Shown: positions 33,431 through 40,510 of the stretch, in pieces
How positions within the stretch are numbered: the stretch's first letter is position 1
Layout: each line of letters begins with the position of its first letter
Assembly: GCF_028471945.1 (NCBI RefSeq)
Contig: NZ_CP110128.1
Location: 2,716,501 to 2,780,500, forward strand
Length of the DNA: 64,000 nt
Direction of reading: 5' to 3'
Origin: Pseudomonas sp. WJP1
GTDB lineage: Bacteria > Pseudomonadota > Gammaproteobacteria > Pseudomonadales > Pseudomonadaceae
The notes under the pieces: model-generated
What the model saw: only the letters and a program-made list of their open reading frames with translations
What the model was told of the DNA's origin: nothing
The model's database searches: none
Program-made: the position numbers and the translations under genes

Positions 33431-34736
33431 GGTCTGGAACCTCGATTGGGGCGGTGCGGCGATTGCGCAGCAGGAAGTTGAAAATACACAGGGCGAAGGT
33501 CACGCCGAGGGCGATCAGCATGCTCAGGTCAAGCTGGAAGCAGGCGGCGACCACCACCAGCGTCAGGGCCAGGCCCAGCCAGGCGACCAGCTTGCCGCCG
33601 ATCAGGCGGAAGGGCCGTGGCAGGTCGGGCTGGCTGCTCTTGATGCGCAGGTACGCGCCGAAAATGCACAGGTAGCAAACGTTGAGCAGCAGTACGACCG
33701 CGAGCATCACCGTGGCTGGATCGACTTCGGACAAGGGCAGGCCGATCGCGCCGATCAGCAGCAGTGCCGGATACGGTGTGCCGCGTTTGCCGGTCTTGCC
33801 CAGCCACTGCGGGAACAGGCCGTCGCGAGCCATCGCGAACAGTTGCCGGGAGGCCGCGTACACCAGGGAGAAGAAAGTGGCGATCAAACCGAACACGCCA
33901 CCGCAGCCGATCACCTTGGCCAGCCACGAGCCTTCACCAAATGCGCTGTTGCTGGACATCGCGGCGTACAACGGATCGCCCGCCGAGCCCACCAGCTCGA
34001 CACCGCCGGCGCCCGGTGCGCAGACCAGTACCACCAGTGCGGTGACCAGCAAGGTGCCAATGGCCGCGAGGATGCCGCGGGGCATGGTGCGGCCAGGGTT
34101 TTCAGCTTCTTCCGCCGCCGAACCGGTTTGTTCCACGGTGATGAACAGCCAGATGGCGAACGGCACGCAGGCGAAGATGCCGCCGAGGCTCACGGGAGTG
34201 GCGACATTCGCCGGCAACGCCAGCAGGTTGGCCAGTTCGACATGCGGTGCCATGGCCACGCCGAATGTCAGCAGGGCGACGACGGCAATCACACCGGCAA
34301 TGAACGTCAGGCCCATGGCCTCACCCACGCCGCGCAGGTGAATGCCAATGATCACCGCGAACAGGGTGATCTTCACCGGCCAGCCGCCAAGACCGAAAAT
34401 CGACTCGGTGTAGGCACAAATGAACGTCGCTGCCGCCCCGGTGCCGATGGTCAGGGCCAACGCACAAGCCACCCCGACGAGGTAACCCACGAACGGCCCG
34501 AACGCACTTTGCGCATACACGAACACACCGCCCGCACTGGGCAACGCGGTGGACAGTTCCGCCACGCATAACGCCAGCCCACCACACAGCAGCGCCATCA
34601 ACAAGGTGGCGATCAGCATGTTCAGCCAGCCACCGGCCGCCAGGCCAAAGTTCCAGCCGGAAAACTGCCCGGCCACCACCAACGCAATTCCAAGGCCGGC
34701 GATCTTTGGCCAGCCCAACGCACTTTTCTTGAGCAC
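33423..34736 (-). CDS. APC-family amino acid/amine permease
   Basis: A 437-residue polytopic inner-membrane protein with about 12 helices. It has the APC start (LGWPKIAGLGIALVVAGQFS, then NFGLAAGGWLNMLIATLL) and FVYAQSAFGPFVGYLVGVAC, then PFAIWLFITVEQTGSAAEEA, a typical conserved loop of ethanolamine/amino acid permeases. The start codon appears to be GTG (34734-34736) with a GGAGA ribosome site 6 bases upstream. It leads the leftward permease-phospholyase-kinase operon and probably imports the substrate. Confidence 0.85.
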   Translation of the reverse strand: MLKKSALGWPKIAGLGIALVVAGQFSGWNFGLAAGGWLNMLIATLLMALLCGGLALCVAELSTALPSAGGVFVYAQSAFGPFVGYLVGVACALALTIGTGAAATFICAYTESIFGLGGWPVKITLFAVIIGIHLRGVGEAMGLTFIAGVIAVVALLTFGVAMAPHVELANLLALPANVATPVSLGGIFACVPFAIWLFITVEQTGSAAEEAENPGRTMPRGILAAIGTLLVTALVVLVCAPGAGGVELVGSAGDPLYAAMSSNSAFGEGSWLAKVIGCGGVFGLIATFFSLVYAASRQLFAMARDGLFPQWLGKTGKRGTPYPALLLIGAIGLPLSEVDPATVMLAVVLLLNVCYLCIFGAYLRIKSSQPDLPRPFRLIGGKLVAWLGLALTLVVVAACFQLDLSMLIALGVTFALCIFNFLLRNRRTAPIEVPDHA

Positions 34737-34925
34737 AGAAATCTCCCGCGACCCGAAGGTCGATTTATTGTTTTTAGTGAGAAATGGAGGGGGTTGAGCT
34801 TGGTTTACGCCTTGATACTACGCGTGGGGTGCGGCGCGGCATGTTTGCGTGCATGCCATGTGGTTGGTTGTGGGTGCCAGATTTGGCAGGAGGAAAACAG
34901 GAGTACCGCGTTATCGTTCTTCGCT

Positions 34926-35035
34926 TTGTAGGAGCGAGGCTTGCCCGCGAAGAACGATGACGCGGTACAGCAGGTACACCGCAGCGCCTGGTTCGCCGGC
35001 AAGTCGGATCGCCGCACCGCTGGCTCCTACAGCGA
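34926..35035. repeat. REP-type inverted repeat pair at the left end of the island
   Basis: Left unit TGTAGGAGCGAGGCTTGCCC and right unit with GCCGGCAAGTCGG...GCTGGCTCCTACAG. It ends exactly where the left copy of the chemoreceptor-tail repeat begins (35032). The right copy of that repeat also has a REP pair at its edge (40055-40152). Confidence 0.75.
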
Positions 35036-35395
35036 AAGCGGTGTATCAGCTAACCCAAGGCTTAGATCCTGAAACTCCCCACCAGCTGGTTGAGTCGTGC
35101 CGCCTGCTGCTCCAGCTCGGTACAAGCTCGCAACGTCGCCTGCAAGTTCTCCACCCCTTGCTGGTTCAGCGTATTGATCCGGGTGATGTCGACATTCAAC
35201 GCCTCGACCACGGCGGTCTGTTCTTCAGTGGCGGCGGCGACGGACTGGTTGACGTTGTCGATCTCGCCGATGCGTTGGGTCACGCTGCTCAAGCGGGTGC
35301 CGGCGAGGTTGGCGATGGTGACGCTTTCTTCGCTGTGCTGCTGGCTTTCGGTCATGGTGGTGAATGAATCGCGGGCACCCACTTACAGTTCTTCT
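35032..35395. repeat. Left copy of a 0.36-kb direct repeat (chemoreceptor 3' end)
   Basis: This stretch aligns without any gap to 40147-40510, offset by 5115 bases, with scattered substitutions (perhaps 7 percent by eye). The right copy is the 3' end and downstream flank of the intact chemoreceptor gene. The two copies bound the AT-rich island at 35.4-40.0 kb, as would follow from a duplication or homologous-recombination insertion. Confidence 0.85.
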
Positions 35396-35396
35396 C
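35062..35396 (-). pseudogene. Truncated chemoreceptor (MCP) 3' fragment
   Basis: Encodes only the last ~107 residues of a methyl-accepting chemotaxis protein (for example IGEIDNVNQSVAAATEEQTA and the terminal LNQLVGSFRI). Compared with the intact copy at 40177-42303, the Gln codon CAA in the EELQVGARDS region has become TAA, and homology stops a few codons further upstream at about 35396. There is no signalling core, membrane domain or sensor, so it is a remnant. Confidence 0.85.
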
Positions 35397-35449
35397 CGTT
35401 TGGGCGTAGTAGATATGAGCAGAACAATTCTATTGTCGAGTTGGTTGAA

Positions 35450-36673
35450 TCATTCATTTGCTATGCGAGTCGCCTCCAGAGAGAAAATGTTTTGGTATTT
35501 GAGGTGGAGTAATGCGCCGAAAAAAATTGCGGCACTCCCGGAGACTAAAAATACCCCGCTAATTGAAATCAGGGCAGATAGCCATGCACCAAAAATAGGT
35601 CCAAGCACCAGGAATAACAAAGTTAAACTTCGGGCAGTCGCTGATACTGTTCCAAGATGAGCTAGTGGGCAATATTTTTGAAGGCTTAGGCCAAATCCTA
35701 ATGAGGTCAATCCATAAGTGAAGCCGGCAACGAAAAATATAAGTATTAATGCAGGGTATGTAGGTATGGTTTCTAGTTCTTGAAGTGATCCTGCTATGAC
35801 TACCATTAACCCAAATGTGACAAGGGAAAGTGTGGAGCAAAAATAAATTCTGCTGGGGTAGAAAAATTTGAAGCAAAATCCAGCTAAGATTCCACCTGCA
35901 GCCGTTGAACTAACAATTGTTCCAAATATGTAAGATTCAAAGCCGAGGTTTTTTAAGAATATGCTTAGAAGTGAGTCGTAACAGCCCAGGATTGCTGACT
36001 GAACTAATGCGCAAATGAAGAATAGCCGAGTGGATGGGCCGCTGCGAAATAATATTTTAAGTGCTTCAAGGTTTCCAAATGATCGCTGTTCAGGCCTGGA
36101 AGTTATCTTCTCGCGATAGCGCAGGGAAAGCATGATGACGCAGAATACACCAAACAGTGAAAAGCTAGCGGAAATTAAGAAGCCGTGCGCTTTGTCGGTC
36201 ATGCTTGCGACAATGCCGGCTGCGAGAGGGGAGCAAATTTTAATAAATTGATCAATTATAGTTGTAATTGAAATATTGGTTGCGAGGTCTTTGCTTGTAA
36301 GAAGTTTCCTGGTAAGAATGATCTCTGCTGCGCCAGAGCCGAGATTGGACACGCCTTTAATGAAAACAAAGAATAAAAAGTAAGCTTCAGAGCTCGCTCC
36401 AAATAATAGGCAGGCGACTATAAAACGAATTGCAAAGCTGATTGTTAGAAATCTTAGTGGGTTCGAATAGTCAGCAATAGTTCCGAGAAGAGGCCCCAAT
36501 AATAGTGAAGGAAGTCCATACAGTGCTGCCGCATACCCTAAGGTTTTTGGTGAGGCATCGAACCCAAATGTAAGTACCGTGAAGATAAGAACAAAATCGA
36601 CCCAAAGAGTGGCGGAACTGCTCAATCGAATGCCACATAAGTAATTGTAACCTTTTATTTGTGGTGGCTTCAC
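35450..36673 (-). CDS. MFS transporter in the AT-rich island
   Basis: A 407-residue protein with about 12 transmembrane helices and the MFS loop pattern (GLPSLLLGPLLGTIADYSNP between helices 2 and 3; LRYREKITSRPEQ as the central loop). Base composition is clearly more AT-rich than the flanking genes. It starts 3 bases after the carbamoyltransferase-domain gene, so the two are co-transcribed. In this setting (small peptide, PheRS-like ligase, carbamoyltransferase domain) it is a candidate exporter of the pathway product and self-protection factor; the substrate is unknown. Confidence 0.82.
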   Translation of the reverse strand: MKPPQIKGYNYLCGIRLSSSATLWVDFVLIFTVLTFGFDASPKTLGYAAALYGLPSLLLGPLLGTIADYSNPLRFLTISFAIRFIVACLLFGASSEAYFLFFVFIKGVSNLGSGAAEIILTRKLLTSKDLATNISITTIIDQFIKICSPLAAGIVASMTDKAHGFLISASFSLFGVFCVIMLSLRYREKITSRPEQRSFGNLEALKILFRSGPSTRLFFICALVQSAILGCYDSLLSIFLKNLGFESYIFGTIVSSTAAGGILAGFCFKFFYPSRIYFCSTLSLVTFGLMVVIAGSLQELETIPTYPALILIFFVAGFTYGLTSLGFGLSLQKYCPLAHLGTVSATARSLTLLFLVLGPIFGAWLSALISISGVFLVSGSAAIFFGALLHLKYQNIFSLEATRIANE

Positions 36674-36676
36674 GGC

Positions 36677-37228
36677 TCAATCCTGTTTGATGCGATACAT
36701 TGTTTGATCTACTACAAGCATAGATATTTTTTTGCTCAAGCAAAATGATTCTAGGTCGGTATGTGAATTAATGAATCCTCTCCCTTTGAAATTTAGTGAT
36801 GTGTTGCAGAGGACACTTACTCCTGAGAGTTTTTTGAATTCTGATAATAGATTATGCATGATGGTGTTATCTTGATAGCTAACGGTTTGGACTCTGGCTG
36901 CTCCATCGATGTGAGTTACGGCTTTAAGTCGATTATCAATCACCTTGTGGAATGACAACATGAATTTGCTATGGTTACATCCTTCAAAGTAGAGTGTCGC
37001 ATCCTCCTCAATGCAAATTGGAGCAATTGGCCTGTAAGGCTCTCTTTGTTTTATGGTGTTCAATCTTGTTGTGGTGTTTTCTGAGAACGGGGCTGCGATA
37101 ATTGATCTGTTGCCAAGTGCTCTAGGGCCAATTTCGCAATTACCTTGAACCCAACAAATGATCTCGCCTTCTAGGAGCGCCTCACACACTTCCCTTAGCA
37201 TTAAAGGGCTTTGAACGCTGGATTTCAT
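36677..37228 (-). CDS. Free-standing carbamoyltransferase C-terminal domain protein
   Basis: The 183 residues match only the C-terminal domain of NodU/CmcH-type O-carbamoyltransferases: GEIICWVQGNCEIGPRALGN, RSIIAAPF, REPYRPIAPICIEE, VSVLCNTSLNFKGRGFIN. The N-terminal Kae1-like domain, which completes the usual ~550-residue enzyme, is absent; only 223 bases separate this gene from the next one upstream and they do not encode it. The start ATG lies at the edge of a REP-like fragment (CATGGCCTCATCGCGG at 37226-37241) and has no good ribosome site, so a deletion that removed the first domain is possible. A functional single-domain protein is the alternative. Confidence 0.7.
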   Translation of the reverse strand: MKSSVQSPLMLREVCEALLEGEIICWVQGNCEIGPRALGNRSIIAAPFSENTTTRLNTIKQREPYRPIAPICIEEDATLYFEGCNHSKFMLSFHKVIDNRLKAVTHIDGAARVQTVSYQDNTIMHNLLSEFKKLSGVSVLCNTSLNFKGRGFINSHTDLESFCLSKKISMLVVDQTMYRIKQD

Positions 37229-37451
37229 GGCCTCATCGCGGTCTGGCTCACTCTCACACTAAACCTCCAACGAACACAGAGGAGGTGTACGACGTTGATA
37301 TAGTATGAAGGCGAGCTTTTTCGCGTAGGTGGTATAATTGGTAATACGCTGGAGGTTTGCTTGCGTAGAATGCTAAGGAGGCTACTGTGGCTCTGATATT
37401 GTGAATGACGCCGCGATGACTCGATTGCTATCATGGAAGTTGTTGGATTTG
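37229..37451. other. Gap with a REP half-unit and no supported gene
   Basis: The first ~35 bases (37229-37262) look like a degenerate REP half (GCCTCATCGCGGTCTGGCTC then ACTCTCACA). The rest is AT-rich without a convincing reading frame; a 69-codon frame on the minus strand (37225-37434) has no recognisable features. The gap may mark the joint of a rearrangement. Confidence 0.5.
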
Positions 37452-38375
37452 CTAGTGTATTGGGCTGACATTCACGTCTGGACTAAGGAAGTCGATGTGA
37501 TAGCCAGATGAGCCGTCGCCGATAGCTACATGAACACCGTTAATCCCTTCATTCAGTTGAGAGTTTATTTTGTAATTAATGCTTGTCGCTATAGACTCGT
37601 TTACCCCTATAGCAAATTCCGTCAGCTTAACTCCGCGAGAACCTGCCGCAAGATCCAATAATTTTACATGTTCTTCATCACTGATTTTTAGTGAGGTTAT
37701 GGTGTTGCCTGTGACGGATAATATTGCACCCTCTTCATGTATTCGATTGCTTAGCCATGCGAGTGATGTCTTTAAGCCTTCTGGCAGTGTTGGAATGGGT
37801 TTTCTAAGCACTGTTAGTATTCCGGAGATTTTCAAAGTCCCGCTGAAAGAAAATGGGCAAGGGTCTTGTGGGTTCATGTGGGCGTAATGGACTTCAAAAA
37901 ATTCCGCCACAGATTGGACAAAATCACTTTCTATGTCCTCTGCGATTAATGCATAGGCTTGAGCATGTGGGAAAATTGTCACTGACGCGTCAGAATCGTT
38001 CCCAGTCAATAAAAATGATTCGTGCGAATTAAGCATGTTCAGGACACACCTTTGCTTGCTCAACGCCTGCTCAAAATCGCTCTTCAACAAGAGCTTCAAG
38101 CTATAGAGTGCACTTTCTAAAGAAGGCTCAAATACTTGTGTAGCACAAAATATGCTTTTCTTTCTTTGTGTGTTCTTCGCTATTTCAAACGTCAATTTTG
38201 CCGCTGTGTTCGTGAAAGAAAATATGATACTGCACTTCGGAAGTCTATCAATTTCCGAGAGGTTGGCGGTCTTGAATCCTAGTTTCGTACATTCTTGAAG
38301 AAAAGTTTTTGAGTCGGAAACTATTGACGGTTCTCTTTGGCCAAAAAGAGTCTTTATCATTGTTGAGTGTGACAT
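37452..38375 (-). CDS. M29 aminopeptidase/NicX-like protein
   Basis: A 307-residue AT-rich gene with a strong AAGGAGGT ribosome site. The C-terminal third resembles thermophilic M29 metallopeptidases and NicX-type dioxygenases: LTEFAIGVNESI, NGVHVAIGDGSSGYHIDFLS. The candidate metal residues Glu (TEF), His (VHVAIG) and HxD (HID) are kept. The earlier Glu ligand region (PxGE in the family) seems replaced by CPFSFSGTLKISG, so activity may differ or be lost. It is directly downstream of the 33-residue peptide gene. It might process or modify that peptide; the function is unknown and the family call is by eye. Confidence 0.6.
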   Translation of the reverse strand: MSHSTMIKTLFGQREPSIVSDSKTFLQECTKLGFKTANLSEIDRLPKCSIIFSFTNTAAKLTFEIAKNTQRKKSIFCATQVFEPSLESALYSLKLLLKSDFEQALSKQRCVLNMLNSHESFLLTGNDSDASVTIFPHAQAYALIAEDIESDFVQSVAEFFEVHYAHMNPQDPCPFSFSGTLKISGILTVLRKPIPTLPEGLKTSLAWLSNRIHEEGAILSVTGNTITSLKISDEEHVKLLDLAAGSRGVKLTEFAIGVNESIATSINYKINSQLNEGINGVHVAIGDGSSGYHIDFLSPDVNVSPIH

Positions 38376-38435
38376 GAGTACCTCCTTGTGTTGTCAGTGG
38401 GCGGCAAGAATGCTCCTGACGCCCGTTTGCATCAA

Positions 38436-38537
38436 TTAGTTTTCAGTGTGGGCCCAGGCCAAAGGCGCCCAGCCGAAGTTCTCCGGGCCTGTAGTAACAC
38501 GATTGAGTTTTTCTTTGGTGGAGATTTTTTTGTTCAT
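38436..38537 (-). CDS. 33-residue candidate precursor/scaffold peptide
   Basis: A short frame starting at ATG 38537 with an AAGGA ribosome site 7 bases upstream (38545-38549) and stopping at TAA 38436-38438. The N-terminal part is Lys-rich (MNKKISTKEKLNR), followed by VTTGP and a Gly/Ala/Trp-rich end, ENFGWAPLAWAHTEN, that finishes with Asn. There is no signal peptide. It leads the run into the M29-like gene (61 bases downstream) and is divergent from the PheRS-like gene. The leader-then-aromatic-core look, and tailoring-type neighbours, suggest a RiPP precursor or a scaffold to which an amino acid is ligated. No homologue is known to me. Confidence 0.6.
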   Translation of the reverse strand: MNKKISTKEKLNRVTTGPENFGWAPLAWAHTEN

Positions 38538-38836
38538 TTGGTCGTCCTTTTTAAGTTTTTGGTTTGTCCGCCCCTGCTTTCATGGGGCGGGGTTATTAAT
38601 ACAGAATTTTTTGATGTGTTAAATGGTTTGTGTGGGGGTTTTTAGACTGAATTATTATTTTATGGTCGTCGTAAAGCCCTTTGGGTTATTTGTGTAAGTA
38701 GTGCCTGTAGTCCTGTTCTGAAAATGTCAATTGTCGTCGATTTTAGATTGTGCTTGATGATCTGAAGTAGTTAGCTTGCCTTGTGGGTTCTCTTTTTTTG
38801 GGGGCCGGTATTAAATTTTGGAAAAGGGGTTATTTA
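38538..38836. promoter_or_regulatory. Divergent intergenic region between the peptide gene and the PheRS-like gene
   Basis: About 300 AT-rich bases with promoters expected in both directions. A 7-bp GC stem (CCGCCCC, 38568-38574, with GGGGCGG, 38584-38590) lies in the presumed leader of the peptide transcript, about 30 bases before its ATG. On the minus strand TTAACA and TATTAA are spaced 15 bases apart near 38620-38595 and could be a weak promoter. No other gene seen. Confidence 0.4.
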
Positions 38837-39985
38837 GTGCAGGAATCAAAGAAATATCTTACGGACGCATCTGTACATCAAGCCCTGTTGCAGGTCGATC
38901 TAACAGAAGCCGCCTCACCCGATCACGCGGTTCGGATATTACTTAAGGAGATCCTTCAGGGGCTGACTGAAAGAGACTGGCCCCAAGCTCAAATACTGAC
39001 TGGGCCGCGGATTGTGTCCGCCGAGGAAAACTACGGTTTGCTCGGTTATGACCCAACAGAAATCACCCTCGGAAGTGCCCACACCCGTTGGGTCGACGAA
39101 TGTTCTTTGTTGCGCACCCAAACCACCAGTCAAATTCCGGCGGCGCTTCAGCGTGCCGCTCAGGTCCGGCAACCGGGGGAGACGATATTGCTGGCCGCCC
39201 CCGGCATCACTTTCCGCCGCGATAGCCGGGACCGTTGGCATTGTGCGGAACCGCATCAGATGGATATCTGGGTGCTCGGTGATCCGGAACTGGCGAAGCA
39301 TGAACACTTGTTGCGTCTGGTCGGCGATATCCTCAAATCGGCCGTACCTGACAAGCCTTGGATCTTCAGCGATAGCCCGCACCACTACACGGAGGGGGGA
39401 ATCGAGGTGAATGTGTTGAATGACGGCTCACCGGTCGAGGTGCTGGAGTGCGGTCGTATTGCGACGTCATTGTTGGAGCGACTCAAGATAGATCCTTTGC
39501 AACATGGAGGACTGGCGCTGGGGATGGGGTTGGATCGACTGACTATGCTGCGCAAAGGCATACCGGACATTCGATTGCTGCGCGACCAGAACGAACGAGT
39601 ACAGGCGCAGATGCACGATCTGAAACCGTGGAGCGCCGTATCGCGTTTGCCTTCGATTGCTCGTGATATTTCGCTCGCTGTAACACCGGGATTGAGCGAG
39701 GAGGTGTTAACCGAAAAGATGTTGCAGGCTGCTGGCGACTGTTCTGACTGGATCGAAGAAATGCAGGTCAAGGGGCGTTGGCAGTCCTCGGATTTGCCCG
39801 ACCAGGCCATTGAACGACTCGGATTATTGCCAGATCAGGAGAATGTGCTTCTGCGCGTTGTACTGCGTGACTGTTCACGGTCAATCACAACTGCGGAGGC
39901 GAATGCCTTGTATTCCCGAATTCAGTCGGCGTTGCATGAAGGTGCACCGGGGGCGGGTTACAGAATGGATTTTCCCGCAGTCTAG
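38837..39985 (+). CDS. PheRS-like class II synthetase paralogue with FDX-ACB domain
   Basis: A 382-residue protein built like single-chain mitochondrial PheRS: a class II catalytic domain (residues ~15-250) plus an FDX-ACB anticodon-binding-like domain (~262-382, LPSIARDISLAVTPG). Motif 2 is GITFRRD (residues 123-129), the LEVLxCG segment is VEVLECG, and motif 3 is LGMGLDRLTMLRKGIPDIR (228-246), so ATP/aminoacyl-adenylate chemistry is likely kept. The N-terminal coiled coil and a PheT partner are missing. Start GTG 38837 follows GGAAAAGGGG. It may be a resistance PheRS or, more likely given the neighbours, an amino acid ligase. I recall the family name 'PheS-related mystery ligase SrmL'; unverified. 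Confidence 0.8.
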   Translation: MQESKKYLTDASVHQALLQVDLTEAASPDHAVRILLKEILQGLTERDWPQAQILTGPRIVSAEENYGLLGYDPTEITLGSAHTRWVDECSLLRTQTTSQIPAALQRAAQVRQPGETILLAAPGITFRRDSRDRWHCAEPHQMDIWVLGDPELAKHEHLLRLVGDILKSAVPDKPWIFSDSPHHYTEGGIEVNVLNDGSPVEVLECGRIATSLLERLKIDPLQHGGLALGMGLDRLTMLRKGIPDIRLLRDQNERVQAQMHDLKPWSAVSRLPSIARDISLAVTPGLSEEVLTEKMLQAAGDCSDWIEEMQVKGRWQSSDLPDQAIERLGLLPDQENVLLRVVLRDCSRSITTAEANALYSRIQSALHEGAPGAGYRMDFPAV

Positions 39986-40054
39986 AACACTCCAGGCCCC
40001 TATAACTTGCCTTGGAAAACCGAGTGTCAGACGCCAGTGATGCTGGATGTTTTG

Positions 40055-40152
40055 GTCTCATCGCGAGCAGGCTCGCTCCCACAGGGAATCTCTGGTGAAC
40101 ACAAATTTGCGTACCGCAGAAATCCAATGTGGGAGCGGGCTTGCTCGCGAAG
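40055..40152. repeat. REP-type inverted repeat pair at the right end of the island
   Basis: Units CATCGCGAGCAGGCTCGCTC and AGCGGGCTTGCTCGCGAAGG face each other, downstream of both the convergent PheRS-like gene and the chemoreceptor. The second unit merges into the right copy of the 0.36-kb repeat. Confidence 0.8.
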
Positions 40153-40510
40153 GCGGTGTATCAGCCCTCAAAAGGCTTAGATCCTGAAACTTCCCACCAG
40201 TTGGTTGAGCCGCGCCGCCTGCTGCTCAAGCTCAGTACAAGCTCGCAACGTCGCCTGCAAGTTCTCCACGCCTTGCTGGTTCAGCGCATTGATCTGCGTG
40301 ATATCGACGTTCAAGGCCTCGACCACGGCAGTCTGTTCTTCGGTGGCGGCGGCGACGGACTGGTTGACGTTGTCGATCTCGCCGATGCGTTGGGTCACGC
40401 TGCTCAAGCGGCTGCCGGCGAGGTTGGCGATGGTGACGCTTTCTTCGCTGTGCTGCTGGCTTTCGGTCATGGTGGTGACCGAGTCGCGGGCGCCCACTTG
40501 CAGTTCCTCG
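40147..40510. repeat. Right copy of the 0.36-kb direct repeat (within intact chemoreceptor)
   Basis: Aligns gap-free with 35032-35395. It covers the last ~111 codons of the intact chemoreceptor and ~30 bases past its stop. Confidence 0.85.

Noticed and set aside
37225..37434. 69-codon minus-strand frame between the M29-like and carbamoyltransferase-domain genes
   Set aside because: No motif, low-complexity composition, and it overlaps REP-like sequence. It does not resemble the missing carbamoyltransferase N-terminal domain.
38388..38645. 85-codon frame on the plus strand across the small peptide gene
   Set aside because: It starts without a ribosome site, has no recognisable features, and runs opposite the 33-residue frame that has a good ribosome site and leads an operon-like run.
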